Shown here one piece after another: positions 45,652 to 54,469 of a stretch of DNA of 64,000 nucleotides. A program made the translations under genes and the position numbers. The first letter of the stretch is position 1. The number at the start of each line of letters is the position of its first letter. Source of the DNA: Echinicola shivajiensis (GTDB lineage: Bacteria > Bacteroidota > Bacteroidia > Cytophagales > Cyclobacteriaceae); contig NZ_JAHHZM010000009.1 in NCBI RefSeq assembly GCF_018642165.1, positions 124,001 through 188,000 on the forward strand, in the 5' to 3' direction. The notes beneath the pieces were generated by a model. The model had not been told where the DNA came from. It made no database searches and was given only the letters and a program-made list of their open reading frames with translations.

Positions 45652-46641
45652 ATGAGGATGGAAAGAAGCAATCATATCGGCACTAAAATTATCGGATTCC
45701 AAAGATTTTTGGATCGGGCAATTAGCTTAAGGCAATTGCTGTTTGTTTTGGCTGGGATTATCTGTTTGTTTCCATTTGTATCGGCATCCTTTGCTTTATT
45801 GTTGGGTTTGGTATTTGCATTTTTTGTCGGCAACCCGATTGGGGAAAGTGGGCAAAAGGTGACCGATTATCTATTGCAGTTGGCAGTGGTGGGTCTTGGC
45901 TTTAGCATACAAGCTCCAGAAGCCATTGCTACGGGGAAACAAGCTTTTCCACTTATTTTGACAGCAATCCTAAGTACGCTGGTTCTTGGATTGGTAATAG
46001 GAAGAATTTTTAAGTCAGGCCAAACACTATCTTTTTTGATTGCTGCGGGCACAGCCATTTGTGGAGGAAGTGCCATTGCCACAGTGAGCCCTGTTATCAA
46101 GGCCAAGCAGAGTGAGGTGACCATTGCTTTGGGCGCTGTATTTGTTTTAAATTCTTTGGCCTTGTTTATATTTCCCTTAATAGGAGACTTCTTAGGACTA
46201 AGTCCTCAACAGTTTGGAATTTGGTGTGCCATTGCCATTCATGATACCAGTTCAGTAGTTGGCGCAGCGAGCCAGTTTGGAGATCAGGCCTTAGCCGTTG
46301 CGACCACTTTGAAATTGGCCAGGGCAATGTGGATAATTCCTGTTGCACTGATCGCTGCCGTTGTGTTTTCTAAGAAGACCAGCAAGGTAAAGATTCCTTA
46401 TTTTATCGGGCTATTTGTAATAGCAGTATTGCTCAATAGTTATTTGCCCGAGCTTGTCACGATCAGATCTTATATTGTTAGCCTTTCGCATGCATGCATG
46501 TGTCTGGCGATATTTCTGATAGGAAGTAGCTTGTCCAAGAAAGTGCTTTTCAGCGGTGGGCCTAAAATATTGTTGCAGGCCAGCTTGCTTTGGCTAGTCA
46601 TAGGATCTGCTACTTTATGGGTGATCATTAAATTTTACTAA
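45652..46641 (+). CDS. YeiH/PF03601 family membrane protein, putative sulfate exporter
   Basis: Protein of 329 residues with about ten transmembrane helices and a basic N-terminus. The family motif AAGTAICGGSAIATVSPVI near residue 125 and the paired conserved IAIHDTSSVVGAASQFG near residue 200 are clear; SHACMCLAIFLIGSSLSKK comes late. YeiH proteins are annotated as putative sulfate exporters; experimental proof is thin. Paired with a CysB-like LysR regulator, as in enterobacteria, and following a sulfatase, export of sulfate or sulfite is a reasonable inference. Confidence 0.9.
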   Translation: MRMERSNHIGTKIIGFQRFLDRAISLRQLLFVLAGIICLFPFVSASFALLLGLVFAFFVGNPIGESGQKVTDYLLQLAVVGLGFSIQAPEAIATGKQAFPLILTAILSTLVLGLVIGRIFKSGQTLSFLIAAGTAICGGSAIATVSPVIKAKQSEVTIALGAVFVLNSLALFIFPLIGDFLGLSPQQFGIWCAIAIHDTSSVVGAASQFGDQALAVATTLKLARAMWIIPVALIAAVVFSKKTSKVKIPYFIGLFVIAVLLNSYLPELVTIRSYIVSLSHACMCLAIFLIGSSLSKKVLFSGGPKILLQASLLWLVIGSATLWVIIKFY

Positions 46642-46674
46642 TATGATTTCAGTTTTCACACCAGTAACCTTGTT

Positions 46675-46713
46675 TCTCACGGATTCCACAGATTTGCACT
46701 GATTTAATTCATC
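46675..46713. repeat. Degenerate Bacteroidetes intergenic repeat (CACAGATTTGCACTGATTT type)
   Basis: Contains CACGGATTCCACAGATTTGCACTGATTT, a sequence style often seen in Bacteroidetes intergenic DNA. Reverse-complement relatives occur at 19379-19405 and, less well, at 15545-15565. It lies in the 234-bp gap between the YeiH-type and dsbD genes. Confidence 0.4.
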
Positions 46714-46824
46714 ATTTCAGTAAGATCTGGGCCATCTTTGAGTAAATGTATTGAAGATTCAACATTACTGGTGCAATAGCGGATATACAGATTTATTAAT
46801 TACCACAACTCCATATACAAAAAA

Positions 46825-46852
46825 AAGGTGCTGAATTGGTTTTCAGCACCTT
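46825..46852 (-). terminator. Terminator of dsbD
   Basis: AAGGTGCTGAA (46825-46835) and TTCAGCACCTT (46842-46852) pair perfectly; read on the minus strand the stem is followed by a run of T (six A on the plus strand before the arm). Confidence 0.88.
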
Positions 46853-46875
46853 GATTTTTGATGTTTTGAATTGAC

Positions 46876-49005
46876 TTATTTTTCAAATTCAGCCTTGGCT
46901 TTGTCTAGAAATTCGATAAAATTCTGCGGATTGGTATCATAGGCTTTTGGTCTTATCAACATGTTTTCTTGATTATCCAAAATGACATAATAAGGCTGTG
47001 CATTATTATTGAACCGTGTGATCTGGAAATCAGCATTTTGCTTGCCAATGGTTTTCTTTACCTTATTATCATATTCAGAAGTATACCATTCTGATTCTGG
47101 AAGTTCAGTTCGTTCATCGACATACAATGCCACCAAGACAAAATCATTTTTCAATCTACTGAGTACTTCTGAGTGAGACCAAACCTTGGCTTCCATCTCT
47201 CTACAGTTGACACAGCCATGGCCCGTAAAATCTATGAAAAGTGGCTTGTTTTCTTGTTTTGCAACACGCAGGGCCTGATCATAATCAAAATATCCCTGCA
47301 GGCCATGTGGCCAATGCAGCAAGTCAGCATACTTTGGCGCTTCGGTCATTGCACTTTCTGAAATAGCTGCCCCTTTATTTTCACGGATCAACTTTTCCAA
47401 ATTAAAATCATGGGTAGCCATTGGGGGGAGGTATCCGCTAAGTGACTTAAGTGGAGCTCCAAATAATCCCGGAACCAAATAGATCACAAATACAAAGGTG
47501 ATGGTTGCTAGCAATAATCTAGGTACACTTAAACTCTCTAAAGGGGAGTCGTGCGGTAACCGGAGTTTGCCCAATAGGTAAAGTCCAAGTAGGCCGAAGA
47601 TTACGATCCAAATGGCCAAATAAATATCCCTGTCCAATAATCCCCAATGATAAACCTGATCGGCTACACTTAGGAATTTGAAGGCAAGGGCAAGTTCAAG
47701 AAAGCCTAATACCACCTTTACTGAATTTAACCATCCCCCAGATTTAGGAAGGCCATTCAACCATTCAGGGAAGATAGCAAAGAGGGTGAATGGTACTGCG
47801 AATGCCAATGAAAAGGCAAACATTCCAAGGATTGGCTTTAGAATTTCTCCACCTGCAGATTCAATCAGGATGGAACCGACAATAGGGCCGGTACATGAAA
47901 ATGATACCAATACTAATGTAAAGGCCATAAAGAAGACACCTGTCAAGCCTCCTTGGTCAGCTTTGGCATCCATTTTATTGACCAAGCCACTAGGTAAAGT
48001 GATTTCAAAAAGGCCTAAGAAAGCCAATGCAAAGAAGATAAATACCAAGAAGAAGAAGATGTTCGGCAGCCAGTGTGTGGATAACCAATTGGCAAATTCA
48101 GGACCTTGGATGGCAGCCACTAAGGTTCCCGCCAAAGTATAAATGACAATAATGCTGAGCCCATATATAAAGGCATTTCTAATTCCTTGAGAGCGACTTT
48201 TGCTTCTTCCTGTAAAGAAGGTAACCGTCATAGGTATCATTGGGAAAACACAAGGTGTCAGGAGCGCCGCTAAGCCTCCTAGTAAGGCTGCGATCAGGAA
48301 TGGCAGCAAGTCTGTGGCATCACCTTGTTTGCCTTCAGGATCGCCTGTAAGGTCAGTGGTTTGCTTTTTGGTTATTGATGGTTCTGTAACAGTCTTTTTC
48401 TTAACGGGTTCTTTTGTGATTTCAATTAGTGTTGTTGTTTGATCGGATTCTTTTTCCGGTTCTTCTATTTTATTATCCTCTACCTTTTTTTGTGATACGG
48501 CGTTTTTAGGAGTGGATTTCGTTTGACCTTCCGCTGTCATGTTTTTACTGAAATCCTCATCATAAGGCACACATTGCCCGGTTACATCTGAGCACATTTG
48601 GTAGCTTACTGTGGCATTTACTTTAACTTGTTCGGCAGTGATCTTGATTTTTTGCCTAAACTCGCCTTTGCCAGTAAAATAACTTACTTCTCCTTCCCAA
48701 ATTTCATCCATTTTCCTTTTGGGCTTGATGGGCTGAAGCTCGCCTACTTTTTCGAGGCCTTCAGAGCCTTCCAAGCTTAGCTCTGTGAGCATAGGTCCCA
48801 AGTCCGGATCAAAGTCATTGGAATAGATATACCAATTTTGTGGAATTTCTGCCTTAAAAATCAGTTCTATTTCTTCTCCAACTTTGACTGATTGCTCAGA
48901 TAGGGATAATTCCCATTTTGGTGGCTGGATAATCTGTGAAAAGCCACTTACACTTAGTAAGCATAAAATGAAAGCAATACGGAATGATTTTTTCAATGTG
49001 CTCAT
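46876..49005 (-). CDS. dsbD: Thiol:disulfide interchange protein DsbD
   Basis: Protein of 709 residues. A signal peptide ends near SGFSQ (about residue 24). Residues of about 25-170 form the periplasmic alpha domain with the substrate-facing cysteine pair in YQMCSDVTGQCVPYD. Residues of about 235-520 form an eight-helix transmembrane beta domain (LTPCVFPMIPMTVTFFTGRS and VSFSCTGPIVGS hold the two conserved cysteines). The C-terminal thioredoxin-like gamma domain has GHGCVNCREMEAKVW with the CVNC centre (Cys598/Cys601). It passes electrons from thioredoxin to periplasmic thiols, including cytochrome c assembly, so it can serve the CcsBA system at the left edge. Ends in a strong terminator. Confidence 0.93.
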   Translation of the reverse strand: MSTLKKSFRIAFILCLLSVSGFSQIIQPPKWELSLSEQSVKVGEEIELIFKAEIPQNWYIYSNDFDPDLGPMLTELSLEGSEGLEKVGELQPIKPKRKMDEIWEGEVSYFTGKGEFRQKIKITAEQVKVNATVSYQMCSDVTGQCVPYDEDFSKNMTAEGQTKSTPKNAVSQKKVEDNKIEEPEKESDQTTTLIEITKEPVKKKTVTEPSITKKQTTDLTGDPEGKQGDATDLLPFLIAALLGGLAALLTPCVFPMIPMTVTFFTGRSKSRSQGIRNAFIYGLSIIVIYTLAGTLVAAIQGPEFANWLSTHWLPNIFFFLVFIFFALAFLGLFEITLPSGLVNKMDAKADQGGLTGVFFMAFTLVLVSFSCTGPIVGSILIESAGGEILKPILGMFAFSLAFAVPFTLFAIFPEWLNGLPKSGGWLNSVKVVLGFLELALAFKFLSVADQVYHWGLLDRDIYLAIWIVIFGLLGLYLLGKLRLPHDSPLESLSVPRLLLATITFVFVIYLVPGLFGAPLKSLSGYLPPMATHDFNLEKLIRENKGAAISESAMTEAPKYADLLHWPHGLQGYFDYDQALRVAKQENKPLFIDFTGHGCVNCREMEAKVWSHSEVLSRLKNDFVLVALYVDERTELPESEWYTSEYDNKVKKTIGKQNADFQITRFNNNAQPYYVILDNQENMLIRPKAYDTNPQNFIEFLDKAKAEFEK

Positions 49006-49068
49006 GCGTCATTAATCAATGGATTGATTACTAAAGGCAAACCTGTGTTTATAAGTTCCTAAAAACTA

Positions 49069-49154
49069 AAACCACAAGGTTTTCCTGCAAGGTTAATTTC
49101 TAATTCTTTCTGGAATCTCGAAATTAAACCAACGCAATATAATCCTTGTGGTTT
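49069..49154. repeat. Nested inverted repeat between dsbD and the dipeptidase gene
   Basis: The outer arms AAACCACAAGG (49069-49079) and CCTTGTGGTTT (49144-49154) are exact complements. Inside, GGTTAATTTC (49091-49100) pairs with GAAATTAAACC (49120-49130) with one extra base. The 86-bp unit lies 63 bp upstream of the dsbD start and just after the dipeptidase stop at 49176. It has no coding potential and could be a terminator, a regulatory fold or a degenerate repeat. Confidence 0.6.
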
Positions 49155-49175
49155 CGAAGACTTTATAATTTTCCT

Positions 49176-50564
49176 TTATTTATTGGAAAGTTTTTTGAAT
49201 TCTTTGAAATACTGAACAATGGTCTCAATTCCTAGCAAGTAATTGTTTACCCCATAATGTTCGTTTGGAGAGTGGATAGCGTCCGTATCCAAACCAAAGC
49301 CCAATAGAATAGGGTCAAGGCCCAATTCCTCTTGGAAAAGGGAAGTGATGGGCACTGATCCCCCTTCTCTGGTAGGAATGGCCTCTTTACCAAATACTGT
49401 TTTGATAGCTGCTTCAGCTGCTTTGTATCCTACAGAATTGGTAGGAACCACCGCTGGTTTTCCTCCATGGTGAGGCGTTACTTTCACCTTCACAGAATCT
49501 GGAGCCAAAGATTCGAAATGTTTTTGGAACAGTTCAGCAATTTCATGGTGGTTCTGATGAGGTACCAGTCTCATGGAGATTTTTGCATAGGCTTTTGAAG
49601 GCAATACGGTTTTGGCCCCTTCACCGATATATCCACCCCAAATACCGTTTACGTCAAGGGTCGGCCTGATTCCGGTGCGTTCCAAAGTGGTAAATCCCGC
49701 TTCACCTTCTACTTCCTTAATGTCCAGTTTTTTCTTATAGTCATTGAGGTCAAAAGGCGCTTCATTCAATTTTTTCCTGTATTCATCAGAAAGTTGTTCT
49801 ACTTTATCGTAGAAGCCTGGGATGGTGATCTTTTTGTCTTCATCCTGAAGTTGCGCAATCATCCTGCAAAGCACATTGATAGGATTAGCTACTGCACCAC
49901 CATAGGTACCGCTGTGAAGGTCACGGTTAGGCCCAGTAACTTCTACCTGCATATAAGCTAAGCCCCTTAGTCCCACAGTTACAGATGGGGTGTCCAAGGA
50001 AATCATACTGGTGTCAGAGATCAGGACGACATCAGCTTCCAGTTTGGCTTTATTTTCTTTGATGAAATTTTCTAGATTATCAGATCCCACTTCTTCTTCC
50101 CCTTCAATCATGAACTTCACATTGCAGACCAACTCGTTTTCGGCCATCATGGTTTCAAAGGCTTTAACATGCATGTAAAACTGCCCTTTGTCATCGGCAG
50201 AACCCCTGGCGAAGATGGCTCCCTCAGGGTGTAATTCAGTCTTTTTGATAACTGGTTCAAAAGGGGCAGAGTCCCAAAGCTCATAAGGATCCGCAGGCTG
50301 AACATCGTAATGCCCATAGACCAATATAGTTGGGAGAGCTGGATCGATGATTTTCTCTCCATATACCACAGGATAGCCTGGGGTTTCACATATTTCTACT
50401 TTATCAGCGCCGGCGTTGATCAGGCTGTCCTTTACATAATCAGCTGCTTTAAAGACATCGGATTTGAATTTTGGATCAGCACTTACTGAAGGAATGCGAA
50501 GCAAATCAAACAGTTCGTTGAGGAATTTTTCCTGATTCCGCTGAATATATTCTTTAGCTGCCAT
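49176..50564 (-). CDS. M20 family dipeptidase
   Basis: Protein of 462 residues without a signal peptide. The M20 metal site is seen in LVYGHYDVQPADPYELWDSAPFEP (His and Asp, near residue 83), GSADDKGQ, MIEGEEEVGSDN (Glu pair with the general base), LISDTSMI and the C-terminal LDTDAIHSPNEHYG (His). The lid/dimerisation domain lies around residues 200-365. Such enzymes hydrolyse dipeptides and some N-acyl amino acids. The enzyme is cytosolic and could degrade imported peptides. A candidate -7 box (TAATTTTG on the minus strand, 50597-50604) lies 33 bp upstream. Confidence 0.93.
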   Translation of the reverse strand: MAAKEYIQRNQEKFLNELFDLLRIPSVSADPKFKSDVFKAADYVKDSLINAGADKVEICETPGYPVVYGEKIIDPALPTILVYGHYDVQPADPYELWDSAPFEPVIKKTELHPEGAIFARGSADDKGQFYMHVKAFETMMAENELVCNVKFMIEGEEEVGSDNLENFIKENKAKLEADVVLISDTSMISLDTPSVTVGLRGLAYMQVEVTGPNRDLHSGTYGGAVANPINVLCRMIAQLQDEDKKITIPGFYDKVEQLSDEYRKKLNEAPFDLNDYKKKLDIKEVEGEAGFTTLERTGIRPTLDVNGIWGGYIGEGAKTVLPSKAYAKISMRLVPHQNHHEIAELFQKHFESLAPDSVKVKVTPHHGGKPAVVPTNSVGYKAAEAAIKTVFGKEAIPTREGGSVPITSLFQEELGLDPILLGFGLDTDAIHSPNEHYGVNNYLLGIETIVQYFKEFKKLSNK

Positions 50565-50682
50565 ATTTGGGATTTTTATTTTAATATGAGAAAGCTCAAA
50601 ATTACACTATTAATAGAGGAATTCCAGCCAAGTACTCATTTTCCAATAAATTAGCAGATTATGTACTTCCAAAAACTGTATT

Positions 50683-51618
50683 TCAGTATTTGAATTTCAC
50701 AACTTTTCCATGTGCCTTAGAAGTCATATTGACGGGGATGGAAGCTGTAATTTCATTATAAAGTAGTTCTACCAACCTTTTTTTGAGAAAGCTTCGGTTG
50801 AGAATGATACTTACTTCCCTGATGGGATCTTCTCCTGAAAATGGGCGAAGCCTGGTTTTTTCCTCCTCACTAAGTTCGTATGTGGCCAGTTCGGGCAATA
50901 GGGTAACTCCTTTATAACGGTTGACCATATTTTTTAAGCCTTCCAATGATCCACTCTCGTAATGGAAGTTCATTCGCTGGAATTTACTTTGTTCACAAAT
51001 ATTGAGCACTTGATCACGGAAGCAATGCCCCTGTTGGAGCATCCAAAAATCATCCCCCATGAGGTCTTCTACCTTTACTTCCTTATTGGCTAGTAATTGA
51101 TGTCCTTTTGATAGATAGGCGTAGAATTTTTCATAAAACATGGGCTTTTCTATAATGCCCTGTTCTTCCAAAGGAGTGACTACAATGCCTAAATCCAGTT
51201 CGTCATTTCGGAGTCTTTTGATAATTTCTTCTGTAATCAGTTCTTCTACCTGAAGCTGGACATTGGGATACTTCTCAATGAAGTTTCGGATAAAAAGGTG
51301 TAGGAGATATGGGGCCAAAGTAGGAATAATCCCCAGTTTGATTACTCCGCTGATATTTCCCTTAAGCTGAGCTATAAGCTCATAGATGCCCTTGCTTTCA
51401 GAAACGACCTTTTTGGCCTGTTCGATCAATTGTGAGCCGATCTCAGTTGGGATTACTGGCATCTTTGAGCGATCAAAAATCACCACATCCAGTTCTCCTT
51501 CCAATTTGTGGATTTGGGCACTCAAGGTGGGTTGGGTCACAAAACAGGCTTCTGCCGCATGTCCAAAATGGCGGTGCTTATCTACTGCCAAGACGTACTC
51601 CAATTGCTGAATGGTCAT
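50683..51618 (-). CDS. oxyR: Hydrogen-peroxide-sensing LysR regulator OxyR
   Basis: Protein of 311 residues, the usual OxyR length. The DNA-binding part has VDKHRHFGHAAEACFVTQPT near residue 12. The peroxide-sensing cysteines are Cys199 and Cys208 in GHCFRDQVLNICEQ, at the same numbering and context as the redox pair of E. coli OxyR. The domain ends with GVTLLPELA. OxyR activates peroxide-defence genes when the disulfide forms. A palindromic Fur-family-like operator sits over its promoter (51677-51701), so iron- or peroxide-dependent control is suggested. The ABC ATPase gene is divergent, 267 bp away. Confidence 0.93.
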   Translation of the reverse strand: MTIQQLEYVLAVDKHRHFGHAAEACFVTQPTLSAQIHKLEGELDVVIFDRSKMPVIPTEIGSQLIEQAKKVVSESKGIYELIAQLKGNISGVIKLGIIPTLAPYLLHLFIRNFIEKYPNVQLQVEELITEEIIKRLRNDELDLGIVVTPLEEQGIIEKPMFYEKFYAYLSKGHQLLANKEVKVEDLMGDDFWMLQQGHCFRDQVLNICEQSKFQRMNFHYESGSLEGLKNMVNRYKGVTLLPELATYELSEEEKTRLRPFSGEDPIREVSIILNRSFLKKRLVELLYNEITASIPVNMTSKAHGKVVKFKY

Positions 51619-51655
51619 ATCATAAATGCTTTATGTAGCGCGTAAAAACTAGCTG

Positions 51656-51663
51656 CAAATATA
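51656..51663 (-). promoter_or_regulatory. -7 box of the oxyR promoter
   Basis: TATATTTG on the minus strand is an exact TAnnTTTG, 38 bp upstream of the oxyR start. The position where a -33 element should lie is occupied by the palindromic operator. Confidence 0.5.
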
Positions 51664-51676
51664 TTAATTTTTTCTT

Positions 51677-51701
51677 TTTATTTAGACTTGATTTAAATAA
51701 A
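51677..51701. promoter_or_regulatory. Palindromic Fur-family-like operator over the oxyR promoter
   Basis: TTTATTTA (51677-51684) and its exact inverted copy TAAATAAA (51694-51701) flank a nine-base centre. The left half with its following bases (TATTTAGACT) matches the two receptor-promoter sites at 36959 and 37029. Confidence 0.5.
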
Positions 51702-51885
51702 GGTTGTGAAATAATAAATTTGCATAGAATTTTGACCCAAAAGTCCGGTTAAAGGTCAATTTAACGCCAATATTTAGTTTTAAGTGTACCTATACCAAAT
51801 TTTCCTTTTAAATTTACTGGAATGGCTAATGAAAGGAACAGCCCACTTTTTTAGTCGCAACGAAACTTTGAAGCATTAGTAAAGC

Positions 51886-52923
51886 ATGAACTTACTCTCC
51901 CTTCACGACATTAGTAAAAAATATCCCCAATCCAAAGGAAATTCCCTTCAACACATTGACCTTGATGTAAAGGAAGGAGAGATAATAGCCATTGTTGGAG
52001 AGAATGGTTCCGGGAAAACGACCTTATTGAAATTGATCGCAGGTTTGGAGCATCCGGATAAGGGAAGGATTACTTATGCTGGGCAAACTATCGTAAATGG
52101 AAAGATGGCCACGCCAGCGAATCAGCGTGGAGTGGGGGTGATTTTTGAGGATTATGCTTTGTTTCCCCAAATGACACTTTTGGAAAATGTCCGTTGTGCC
52201 CTTCACCAAAAGGAAAAGAATGCCCGAAATATTGCCAAGGATAGTCTGGCACTAGTGGGACTGGAAGATAGCTTTGCTTTATATCCTCATCAGCTTTCCT
52301 CAGGCCAAAGGCAAAGGGCAGCATTGGCCAGGGCTTTGGCTTCCAAGCCAAAATTGTTGTTATTAGATGATCCCTTTAGAAGTCTGGATACCCGATTTAA
52401 AAATGAGATCAGTGAGGACCTGATTGATATTGTAAAAGGTAGTGGAGTTACGGCAATTTTAGCTAGTCATCACGCGAAGGATGCCCTTTCTGTGGCAGAT
52501 ACCATCGCTATTTTGCACAAGGGCAAGTTACAGCAAGTAGATAGCCCTGTGAATATCTATAAAAATCCAGCCAATGCCTACGTCGCCAATTTCTTTGGTA
52601 AAAGGAATGAAATTCTAGCCACTCCAACAGAGGATGGTTTTTATTGCGGCTTTGGTTTTATATCTGATGAGCAGTCCAAGAATTTTACTGAGAAGGTAAA
52701 AATCCTGTTCAGGTCCGAGGATGCGAAAATAAAGAAAAATTCTGAACAGCCACTAAGTGGTGAAGTGGCGAGGACATTGTACTATGGAGACCATCAAATT
52801 GTACGTCTGGTAGATGATGAAGGTAAGCAGATCAGTATAAAAGCCGCTCCCAGAAGGAATTTTGAAAAGAACGACCGGTTATTTTTTACCATTGACAAAT
52901 ATGAAATAGAAGAAGCCTTCTAA
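51886..52923 (+). CDS. ABC transporter ATP-binding protein, FbpC/PotA/MalK-like, orphan
   Basis: Protein of 345 residues. Walker A is GENGSGKT (residues 38-45), the signature LSSGQRQRAALARAL (about 137), Walker B LLLLDDPF (157-164) and the H-loop is LASHHAKD. Two catalytic sites deviate: the Q-loop reads VIFEDYALFP with Glu88 for Gln, and the catalytic glutamate after Walker B is Asp162. The C-terminal TOBE-like region (LSGEVARTLYYGDHQIVRLVDDEGK, about 285-345) is typical of importers for iron, sulfate or polyamines. No permease or binding-protein gene is adjacent. Confidence 0.87.
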   Translation: MNLLSLHDISKKYPQSKGNSLQHIDLDVKEGEIIAIVGENGSGKTTLLKLIAGLEHPDKGRITYAGQTIVNGKMATPANQRGVGVIFEDYALFPQMTLLENVRCALHQKEKNARNIAKDSLALVGLEDSFALYPHQLSSGQRQRAALARALASKPKLLLLDDPFRSLDTRFKNEISEDLIDIVKGSGVTAILASHHAKDALSVADTIAILHKGKLQQVDSPVNIYKNPANAYVANFFGKRNEILATPTEDGFYCGFGFISDEQSKNFTEKVKILFRSEDAKIKKNSEQPLSGEVARTLYYGDHQIVRLVDDEGKQISIKAAPRRNFEKNDRLFFTIDKYEIEEAF

Positions 52924-53037
52924 AAATAGCTTGTATGGGCAATTATTAATTTGAATTGGGTCATCTGGGTTTGCTAAATCAAAACTGGGAATGTATTTTC
53001 AACAAATACAATTTACTCAACTAGACCCAAAACCATC

Positions 53038-54357
53038 ATGCGTAAAAAAGATTCCTCGCATTTTTCAAGAAGGAAATTCATGGGGGCTTCCCTATTAAGT
53101 GCTGCAGGCCTTTCCGTTATTCCACAGCTTAATTTTGCCAAACCAACTTCAGATTTAAACAGTTTGCCAGAGAGCAGTAAAGTTCGTTTGGGCTTTATTG
53201 GGATGGGAAGACAATCCTATGGTATTTTGAAAGGGATGATTAAAATTCCTCAAGTGGAGGTGATTGCAGGCTGTGATGTATATGGTGTCAAAAGAGAACG
53301 TTTTCAGCATGAAGTGGCTAAGCATTATGGCAAGATTCCAGGGGACATTCCTGTTTATGAAAATTATCAGGACCTACTGGAACGGGATGATATCGATGCA
53401 GTAGTTATCGCAACTCCGGATTTTTGGCATGCGATGATTGCCATTGATGCTTGTCACGCCAAAAAGGACATTTACTTGGAAAAGCCATTGACCTTTACAA
53501 TTAAAGAGGGTCAGGCACTAGTAAAAGCTGTTCGTGATAATTCCATTGTTCTGGCAGTCGGTAGTCAACAGCGATCCGAAACAAATTTTCAATATGCAGT
53601 CAGAATGGTCCAGAAGGGGCATATTGGGAAGATTACCCATGTGAAAGCCAATGTCGGTCAACCGGAATCTCCCAAGCCTTATGACTTGCCTGAAGAAAGT
53701 ATTCCCTCTGACTTGAACTGGAAGCTTTGGCTGGGGCCAATAAAGCCAGTGCATTATAATGCTGATTTAAATCCACCTATTACGGTTGATCCAGTTCAAA
53801 ATGAACAAGTATGGGGAGCTTGGAGATGGTATGAAGAAACCGGTGGAGGCTTGATGACCGATTGGGGTGCGCATATGTTTGATATTGCCCAATGGGGGAT
53901 CAGTATGGATAAAAATGGGCCGGTAGAGATCATTCCACAAAAAAATGGTAATCCATTAACCTTTACATATGCCAATGGCATTGTGATGACAGCAGAGCCT
54001 TTTGATGGTGACACGAGAGGAGTTAAGTTTTTTGGAGAGAAAGGCTGGATTCAGGTCAGCAGGGGTGGATTTAAATCTTCAGACCCAAGCTTAAAGGTCC
54101 CTGATCAAGAGCAGAATATTTCCGAGGCGCCTGCCCATTATGTGGATTTTATCCAAAGTGTAATTAGAAGAAAAGACCCTATTGCTAATGTAGAGATTGG
54201 GCATAGTACCTGTACTGTTTGCTCTCTTGGGAATATTGCCAATAAATTGGGTAGAACATTGCATTGGGACCCTAAAGCGCAAGATTTTCACTATGATGTA
54301 GAGGCCTCAAGTATGTTGCACTACGATTACGAGAATGGCTATGAGCTGAAGTCCTAA
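53038..54357 (+). CDS. Gfo/Idh/MocA family oxidoreductase, Tat-exported
   Basis: Protein of 439 residues with a twin-arginine signal, SRRKFMGASLLSAAGLSV near residue 10, so it is folded with its cofactor before export. The Rossmann motif VRLGFIGMGRQSYGIL starts near residue 50, EKPLTFTIKEGQA near residue 150 carries the catalytic lysine, and GGGLMTDWGAHMFDIAQW near residue 280 holds a conserved aspartate and histidine. Exported members of this family include glycosidases that use NAD (GH109-type) and sugar oxidoreductases, so it may be a glycoside-acting enzyme rather than a simple dehydrogenase. No clear partner gene. Confidence 0.88.
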   Translation: MRKKDSSHFSRRKFMGASLLSAAGLSVIPQLNFAKPTSDLNSLPESSKVRLGFIGMGRQSYGILKGMIKIPQVEVIAGCDVYGVKRERFQHEVAKHYGKIPGDIPVYENYQDLLERDDIDAVVIATPDFWHAMIAIDACHAKKDIYLEKPLTFTIKEGQALVKAVRDNSIVLAVGSQQRSETNFQYAVRMVQKGHIGKITHVKANVGQPESPKPYDLPEESIPSDLNWKLWLGPIKPVHYNADLNPPITVDPVQNEQVWGAWRWYEETGGGLMTDWGAHMFDIAQWGISMDKNGPVEIIPQKNGNPLTFTYANGIVMTAEPFDGDTRGVKFFGEKGWIQVSRGGFKSSDPSLKVPDQEQNISEAPAHYVDFIQSVIRRKDPIANVEIGHSTCTVCSLGNIANKLGRTLHWDPKAQDFHYDVEASSMLHYDYENGYELKS

Positions 54358-54440
54358 AAGGACCGAAAAGAATAGAATCAAGGTGGTTCTTCTAAGTTTA
54401 AAGCCTAGGTAGAGCACCTTTTTTATTTGGTCAAAAAAGA

Positions 54441-54466
54441 AAAGGACCAGCTTGTGCCGGTCCTTT
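54441..54466. terminator. Terminator between the Tat oxidoreductase and the YcxB-like gene
   Basis: AAAGGACC (54441-54448) pairs with GGTCCTTT (54459-54466), with GC/GC extending it inside past one mismatch. On the minus strand the stem is followed by TTCTTTTTTG; on the plus side A/T follow. It serves mainly the minus-strand gene. Confidence 0.75.
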
Positions 54467-54469
54467 ATA

